Shown: positions 57,084-64,000 of the stretch, one piece after another | Position numbering within the stretch: the first letter of the stretch is position 1 | Layout of the letters: every line of letters starts with the position of its first letter | Assembly (NCBI GenBank): GCA_032173675.1 | Contig: JAVKPL010014491.1 | Coordinates: 20,644 to 84,643 of the forward strand | DNA length: 64,000 nt | Source: Gastrolobium villosum | Lineage: Eukaryota > Streptophyta > Magnoliopsida > Fabales > Fabaceae | Direction of reading: 5' to 3' | Notes under the pieces: generated by a model | Seen by the model: only the letters and a program-made list of their open reading frames with translations | Database searches by the model: none | What the model was told of the DNA's origin: nothing | Made by a program: the position numbers and the translations under genes

Positions 57084-60000
57084 CATAAATTACATACTTT
57101 TATTTTCTTATTGGGACAAAAGCCACTCTAATTAGCAGCCCCAACAATTCTTCTTCCATTTTTGTACTTTAGATGTTACAATAGAAGTTATGAAAAATTG
57201 AATTTAGCATTATACATGAGAAGAATAAATATTTATCTTTTTTCTCATGAGAGATATTTATGTCATCAAAATCAGATGTAATTATATTTTATATTAATCC
57301 TATATGCCAAATAATTAAATGACTTGAAGAGGCATTATTTCTAAAACTATTAAATTGTAGAATACTTTAATATATTCCGGTACGTTCTATCATATTTCTA
57401 TAAATCATCATTTCTTCAACCAAGCATGGCACATATGTGAACAAGATGACTATAATTTGGGAACAACACGACTCTTAGTGTAAATTTATAAACTCTAAGT
57501 AGATTTTCCATTTTTTTTCTTTTTTGATAAGATTTAATTTAAACAAGAACGGACCATTTCAAAGTGTTAATTTCTTATTTCCTTTTACATTGGAGGCAGA
57601 GTATTCGTTATTATGTGCATATGATGTGTGAAAGACGAGATAGTTCGAAACGGCGAATGTCAAATTGTCAAGTCGCTATTTCTCACTTACAATTTCAACG
57701 CTTCATTGTTAATTTGGGAAATGGCACAGTCTTATTTGTTTTAGGTAAATATTATTTTTATGTGATACGAGAGAATTCTTCTCTTATACACTCACAAATC
57801 AAGAGTGGGTTCCACTCTCTACTTTTTCTCTTTCCTCTATTCTCCCTCCTCTAAATTATGAGTGCAGGAGAGAAGAATTCTTTAATGCCACATGAGACTA
57901 CTATTTCACTTTATTTTATTACTAAGTATTATTTCAATACACTATACAGAAAGATTTTAGTGTAAAATAACAAAATCTACTCTCGTTACACTTACGCGCA
58001 TATTATCTTATATTTGTATAATTTTATTATTTAATTGTAATTAGTTTTACCTTATGTTTTTATTCAACTTCATTTTATTTTTTCTACATATATACTACAA
58101 TTAAATAAAGTAATGTGTTACATAAATATATTTTTGGAGGTGTGTTACTGTTACATAAAGATTGACAGAAGAGAGGTGTGCCAGACTGCCAGAAATTACC
58201 GATGGTTTGACACCGATAACAATTGATGAAATGTTTGGAGTCTGGATTCACCAGCCAGGGAATGGATTTTTACATGTGCAAAATTGATTATGTTATTTAA
58301 TCATAATTATTCATTGATGATAAAATAGATGAGAAAAATTATATAATATTTAAATGAATAATTATAATCAAATACATGATCACATGATTATTTTTACAGA
58401 TAAAAGAATCCATTCAGTGGGAGACGCTGCGAGACTTACCCATTTGTCAAGTCGAGATAATAATTTTTAGAATCTGCTGTCAGCAAAAGCGGATCATTTT
58501 TGTCACGTAACGCTGAAAGTGTCTGCTATTTGAAAAATTGTGAAATATCTAGGAACTTGTCTATAGGAGCAGCAGCAGTGAATTTATTATGCTCCCGGAC
58601 TTCAAGAAATTAGATGGAGTTGAGATGAGACAGAGAAAAAAAAATTACGGGAAGAGAAGAGAGAAAAGAAAAAAAATAAAATTTAATACAGGTGTCAATT
58701 TTTGAATAAAAGGACCACGGTGGTCCTAGAGCATAATAGAAATTTCCGAGCATTGATTACCAAAAAAAAAAAAAAATTTCCTAGCATCATGTCCTTTGCA
58801 TTTTTTTTTTAAAGATAACCATTTCTCATTTTTTATAGATATTTCAATCAATTCATTATTTCAGAGTCAATTTAATTTGAAGTGAATTTTGGGTATTAAA
58901 ATTATAAATCTTTTTCAAATATAATATTAAAAAATATCGAACACATATTAGCATTTTCATCTATTTAATTTTCATACACTAATTGAGCTACCATTATTGT
59001 AACCATCTCCCACTTTTCTCCCTCCATTCCTTGCTTTTTTTTTGGTTGTATATGAGTTATGTTGTAGTAAAAATGATTGTGTTATGTTATAGATATTCAT
59101 TTTGCGTGCCTAATTTTTTTTTGTTGCGGGCCCACAAAATGGTGTGTGTAGGAAGTTTTTTGTGATCATGTTAAATGATAGATGATAAACTTTTTTTATA
59201 TACATACAATTCTTCATTCATTGTTTAATCCGCTGATATCTGATTTAGTTTTAAAACACTCCATTGAATATTGTGTGGTGTTCAAAAAGCTATTCTATTA
59301 AAAAGTATTTTATAGTGTTTGTTAATTCTTATTTTTATCATAAGTATTTAAAATTTTATTCTATTCTTTTGCAACATTTTTAATTTTATTAAACAAAATT
59401 AACGAATAATAAATAATTAAAATTTATCTTAAACATCTATTTAAATACAAAGATGCTAAAAAAAATTTATTCATGATATTTCTCAATTATGTAATCAATT
59501 AATAAGTTGCTAACCTCCGTACAAAAATCTATAATTGTATTTAGTTAAAATGTCTTTTCTGAAATATTCAAAATATTATTTTATTTTATAAAAATATTAA
59601 ATATAATAATATAATGTTAAAAATATTAATATATTTCTCTTTTTTAAAAAATTACATATATTGTTAAAAAAATTACTTCATCCGAAGTTATTAAATGCTA
59701 TCTCTTGACAATATATTGCTCTTTTAGAACTTTGACTAAGCTTCGATAGCTGAATCACATTTTGAGCTGGTCAATCTGCCAAATGAAAAGAAGACACTAT
59801 AGTAGATAATTCTCAATAAATCGTAGGGATTATGGTGAGATTGTGAGAGAGAGATCCTATTTATATTTCTCGCTAAAATATTTCATGAAATTAACACAAT
59901 AAAAAATCTATTAAAATCGTTAGATTTTTGAATACCACAAGATTATTTTTCATTTGTTTAAAATCTGATTTAATTCCAACGGATTTAGACGTACTCTAAA

Positions 60001-60247
60001 ATAATCTTTTAAAATCTAATCGAATATTTTTCAATCCATTAAAATCCTAATTGAATACTAATAATTTTGTTTTCAAAAAATAATCCATTAAAATATGTTT
60101 GAAATCTCAATCCAATATACGAGCACTTCTACATTAGTACGAGGGTATGATGGGGGAGAATATAAGAAAAGGGAGGGAGATAAGAGTAACTTTTTTTTAT
60201 CAAGAAAAGGAAAAGGACCACAAAATTTTTTTATACTCCTTGAGTAT
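57084..60247. other. Gene-free AT-rich stretch with small foldbacks
   Basis: No gene is supported. A foldback at about 58258-58419 has ggaatgga / tccattc ends. A relative of the 40291 element lies at about 59043-59190 (gagttatgttgtag, gttatgttatag, gatagatgataaac). Confidence 0.45.
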
Positions 60248-60256
60248 ATTAATAAA

Positions 60257-60425
60257 GGACTTGCAATTTCTTATGTTGCATGAGAAATTCAAGTTTTTCT
60301 ACAAAGAGAAAGGGATGAGAACCACCTTAAAGAAAAAAATAAAAAATAAAAAATGGTTGACACGAACATCGAAGTGAAAATGGTAGAAGAGGAGACTTCT
60401 CATGCAACATGAGAAGTCTTTTCCC
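60257..60425. mobile_element. Mutator-type miniature element, 169 bp, 9-bp target duplication
   Basis: Starts GGACTTGCAATTTC, ends GAAGTCTTTTCCC. Perfect flanking ATTAATAAA (60248-60256 and 60426-60434). Both ends carry the ttctcatgcaacatgagaa palindrome, as at 4804. Confidence 0.88.
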
Positions 60426-60472
60426 ATTAATAAAACCCCAATATACCCCTTAATCATTAGCAAATATTTAAC

Positions 60473-60904
60473 CTATGAAGCACCGACACTTCCAAAACCC
60501 TGGCGTGTCGTGTCCGACACTTCCCGACACTCTCGGACACTCCGACACTCCCCGACACTCCAACACGCATTATAGAAATTCAAAAAAAAAGGTTCTAAGG
60601 TTGCGTTGCGTTGAATTTTTAGTTCTAACTATTAGATTTGTTAGATTACGATTATTATTTTATTAAATTTAATATAAATATTTGGGATATCTTATGTTTC
60701 TTTGTAAAATTTATGAATAATATAAGTTTAGATTCATTTTTTTGTTAAATTATTGAATATTAAATATAATATAGACTATATAAATTAAAAATATTATTTA
60801 ATATCAAAACGTGTCCTAACGTGTCGAAATCTAACACTTTTTAGAATTAACGTGTCAGAGTGTCATGTCGTATCGTGTCCCGTGTCGGTATCGGTGCTAC
60901 ATAG
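60473..60904. mobile_element. hAT-like miniature element of the gtgtcgtgtccgacac family, copy 3
   Basis: Perfect 8-bp target duplication TATTTAAC (60465-60472 and 60905-60912). Terminal inverted repeats CTATGAAGCACCGACAC and CTATGTAGCACCGATAC (two mismatches in 17). Confidence 0.93.
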
Positions 60905-60937
60905 TATTTAACTGTATATTTAATTTAATCTGATTGA

Positions 60938-60952
60938 AGTATAAATATAAAC
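60938..60952 (+). promoter_or_regulatory. Possible TATA box of the quinolinate phosphoribosyltransferase gene
   Basis: agtataaatataaac about 210 bp before the start codon. It lies just right of the hAT-like element, so that insertion sits about 35 bp upstream of the putative core promoter. Confidence 0.35.
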
Positions 60953-61159
60953 AAAATACAAATTATTATGAGTTGAGAGTAGCTGATTCACCCAAAGTTC
61001 ACGAACTCCCAACTGTCCCCAAGTTAGTGAACTTTTTCAGAATCGGAATCCAATTCCAACTTGCTTGCATTGTTTATCATCTTCAACCTTGAAGCCATCG
61101 AATTAGGTCGCACAACTTCTGAAATTGAAGAGAAAAAGAGTCTCAAACTGTATTTGATT

Positions 61160-63222
61160 ATGGCTATGATCACCACACAAAGGTGCTTGCCACAAGCTTT
61201 TTTCCACATCACAGAGCGAACCACAAGGTTTTGTTTTGGTCTTTTTTCCTTCTTTCTTATCCCAAGTAAAAGTTGCGTTTGAAAAAGGAAGGGTATTTTT
61301 GTATTTCACGATGAGGGAGATATTCTTATTACCAAAATCTTCTACTACCAAATTACTACCTACTACCTATCTAATCACCATTGTATTAAAGAGATAGAAT
61401 GCTAAAGAAAATTTTAAAAAGAGAAAATATTGATGATGGTGATTAAATAGGTAGTAAGTTGACAGTATAAAATTTTATTAGTGATAATATCCTCCTCTTT
61501 CATGAATACCAAACATACCATAAATATATCTGCTATTTTTCATTTGGGGAATTTTCCTATGCTATGTTTGTAGCAAATACGCCTCTCTCCAAAATCTTCT
61601 GACAAATTATGTAACTTTATTAATTTCTTGCAGTCTCTCATCATTTAAACTCCAAGGGCAATCAAATTTTAGGTAAAATCCTTCAACTGGCTCAAATTTG
61701 CAGTAATTATTACAAATGTTACTTGTTTTGTGTATCCAATTGTGACTTTTTACTCTGTTTTTTTTTTTTTTTGTAAATTGGGATGATTTACATCTAGGTA
61801 GCTAATTTGTTTCTATGCTATACGGTCTTGCTAATCAAATTCTCATCCTTGACGAACAAGAACTTGTAGTAGTTATTGTAATTCTGAAATAGGGTACAAG
61901 CAAAAAAAATGGTAAACAAGTGCTGTTTTCAAATTAAAATTAAAAGCGGTTTACTCGCTGGTATTATTTGGTGATACATGTAGAAAAATGCTTAACAATA
62001 CTTCTTTTGCTTGTTTGTGAATTGCAACTTATATGGATGATTAAGTATAGATTAATTGTGGTGTTTTGTTTCGTATTGTTGGCTTGAGAAAAGCTGACAA
62101 CTATCATAGCAGTTCATGTTTGAAACTTTGAATCCTGGCAGTATGAACTAATGAGTTACATATGTAATTGATTAAATGCATAGAAACCCACGAAACAGTC
62201 TATTTGATGTTCATAGAGTATAAAACTAGATGGTAATATTTACACATGTAAGTAGATAGATGTCATGTATTTTCTAATTATTTTGTTTTAAATTGTGTAC
62301 AACTGCAGGAGGGTTATTAAAATGTCTGCAACTGAACTCTCAAACTCTAGGATATCATACGAGTCCTTTGCAATACAGCCTCCTCTGCACCCAACTTATG
62401 ATTTGAAGGGCATTATCAAGTTAGCCCTTGCAGAAGATGCCGGGGATCGAGGTTTGTGCTTGATCTTTCTTCTGCGAGTTTCGTGCGTACATGGCATTGT
62501 TTTTATTTTATCCATCATTATCAAGTTCTTGCATTGGCTGTCTTGTTTCTTCCTGATTTTTAATGTTATTAGTATATATGTAATCTACGTTTGAGTTGCT
62601 ACCTACTTCGTTTATTATAAACAAATGTAAGTTTTTCTAGGATCTTGGGCTTCTGCGAAAAAACAATACTGATACATACTCTGTTATTTGGTAGTATAAT
62701 ACATAGATGGCATTGAGTAGCAAGATTGTTTCAATTGTAGGTGATGTAACGTGCTTGGCCACCATTCCATTTGACATGGAAGTGGAAGCTTATTTTTTGG
62801 CGAAGGAGGATGGCATCATTGCTGGAATCGCACTTGCAGAGATGATATTTGATGAGGTTGATCCTTCTTTGAAGGTATGAAAGCAATGAGCTTGTTTCCT
62901 ATCATTATATCTGTGGTTAGTACTTGGCTGAATCATTGTAGTATTACTTTCAAATATCAGGTGAAGTGGTCTAAAAATGATGGAGATTTTATTCATAAAG
63001 GGCTACAGTTTGGAAAAGTACATGGTAAGATAGTTATTAGGAAAACATACTTACAAAAGCAAGGGGGGAAAAGGCACATCATTAATTTGGAAGTAATATC
63101 ATGAAAGGCTTCTATTGATCCTTAGTAATTCATGTGCAGGACGGGCGCATAACATTATTGTAGCTGAAAGGGTAGTGCTAAACTTTATGCAGAGGATGAG
63201 TGGCATTGCAACTTTAACTAAG
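61160..63222 (+). CDS. QPT: Quinolinate phosphoribosyltransferase, plastid type (5' part; nicotinate-nucleotide pyrophosphorylase [carboxylating])
   Basis: Exons 61160-61227, 62309-62451, 62741-62874, 62961-63024 and 63140-63222 join in one frame of 164 codons; the gene continues beyond the window. All introns are GT-AG. The enzyme (EC 2.4.2.19) turns quinolinate and PRPP into nicotinate mononucleotide in de novo NAD synthesis, and in plants is placed in plastids. Exon 1 encodes a basic leader (MAMITTQRCLPQAFFHITER) consistent with a transit peptide. Exon 2 carries HPTYDLKGIIKLALAEDAGD, exon 3 GDVTCLATIPFDMEVEAYF and IIAGIALAEMIFDEVDP. Exon 5 has AHNIIVAERVVLNFMQRMSG, part of the QPRTase core. 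A second in-frame ATG at 62322 begins MSATELSNS and would skip the leader. Upstream Met at 61061 is in frame but outside the likely leader. Confidence 0.92.
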
Positions 63223-64000
63223 GTATTTTGTTTTCTTAAATCTTTTTCTTTTGTTAAATTTTCTCTCATATGCTTACATCTGCCTAAAAGATTGCCATGA
63301 AATCTTAGTGAACTTAGTTAGCTGACATTATATGCCATCTTTAAAAGTTCCTATTAGGCTATTGAAATATTTTATATCAATTATTAGCAATTTGGGGAGT
63401 AATGGATTGACATTAGAAAATGACTGAATTGGTTTGATTTCACAAGATGAATCATTAGGATTTGTAGGTCTTCTGTAAACTATAAAGCATAGTTGTTGAT
63501 ATCATGCTATAGCAACTGCTATATTGATAAGAAACAAACTACAGAATCAGTAAAAATTAACAGAACACAAGATTTTGACCTGAAAACCCAGATTTTCTGA
63601 TATATGTATTAACAGTAAAACAATTACAACTGATGGAAATTGGTCTACTCCTAAAGGGAAATTACAGGAATCATAGTAGTTAATTGCGCCGCAATAGCAC
63701 CGCAAGTCGCGCCGTATGGGCGTTGCAGTGCCTCTCCACAAGAAACCGTGCCGCACCGGAACGCAATAGCGGCCATTGCGATCGCATTTGCGACCAAATT
63801 GCAGCCATATTGCTGTCATAAGGCAAAATGTCAATTTTGTCCTAAATTTAAATGTGTAACAGAAAAAATTTAAGGGTTTTTTAGTTTATCCGCATCTCTC
63901 TGTCACTTCTACTACCTGTGCCTTTAAAAAATGTTTCATTTTTCTGTCATTATTCTGCAACTGCAACCCGTTATAACGCTATAGCGTTTTTTTGGATTCT
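63223..64000 (+). other. Intron of the quinolinate phosphoribosyltransferase gene, with a GC-rich repeat patch
   Basis: No exon of the gene is visible to the window end. From about 63490 the text has ctatagcaactgctat, then gcgccgcaatagc, ggccattgcgatcgc and, near the end, aacgctatagcg. This short-motif symmetry suggests another hAT-like element in the intron, running off the window. Confidence 0.45.

Overview
The window is AT-rich nuclear DNA from a flowering plant, most likely a eudicot. The evidence is intron-containing plant gene families (MLP/Bet v 1, PGG-ankyrin, plastid-type quinolinate phosphoribosyltransferase), GT-AG introns and dense plant-type transposon debris (Copia, Gypsy, LINE, TRIM, hAT-, Mutator- and Harbinger-type elements). 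No rRNA gene, functional tRNA gene, CRISPR array, operon or bacterial feature was seen. Species and family cannot be fixed from the sequence alone.

Four genes look intact in the part visible: (1) a PGG-domain ankyrin-repeat membrane protein on + (17625-21025, four exons, one GC-AG intron); (2) an MLP-like Bet v 1-fold protein on - (31501-32632, two exons); (3) an SMP-30/NHL beta-propeller membrane protein on + (45739-46857, single exon); (4) the first five coding exons of plastid-type quinolinate phosphoribosyltransferase on + (61160-63222, continuing past the window). A fifth, small gene on - (53593-53823) encodes a secreted peptide precursor with an IDA-like PPSGPSK core. Broken gene pieces include a DUF295 F-box fragment (24326-24778), a terminal exon of a UGT80B1-like sterol glucosyltransferase captured inside a Harbinger-type element, and a FAR1/Mutator transposase relic (about 50.3-51.06 kb).

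Layout: 0-2.6 kb, Copia and LINE relics; 2.6-11.2 kb, gene-free with hAT- and Mutator-type elements; 11.2-17.5 kb, foldback elements in (TA)n, the gene-capturing Harbinger-type element, and the ankyrin gene upstream region; 17.6-21 kb, ankyrin gene; 21-35 kb, DUF295 relic plus a dispersed duplication (copy A about 25.0-27.3 kb, copy B about 29.0-34.6 kb) of which only copy B keeps an MLP gene; 35.4-38.8 kb, non-coding Gypsy-type LTR element and a LINE tail; 40.3-45.1 kb, a minus-strand LINE pierced by two hAT elements and a SINE-like unit; 45.7-46.9 kb, the SMP-30-like gene; 48-53 kb, FAR1 relic and a TRIM cluster; 53.6-53.8 kb, the peptide gene; 54.8-56.3 kb, four different foldback elements separated only by (TA)n tracts; 56.6-60.9 kb, more hAT/Mutator miniature elements; 61.2 kb to the end, the quinolinate phosphoribosyltransferase gene.

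The genes form no pathway together. The most informative content is the transposon record: many insertions have exact target-site duplications readable by eye, and three have a matching empty site in a duplicate elsewhere in the window. Those three insertion calls therefore do not depend on any database.
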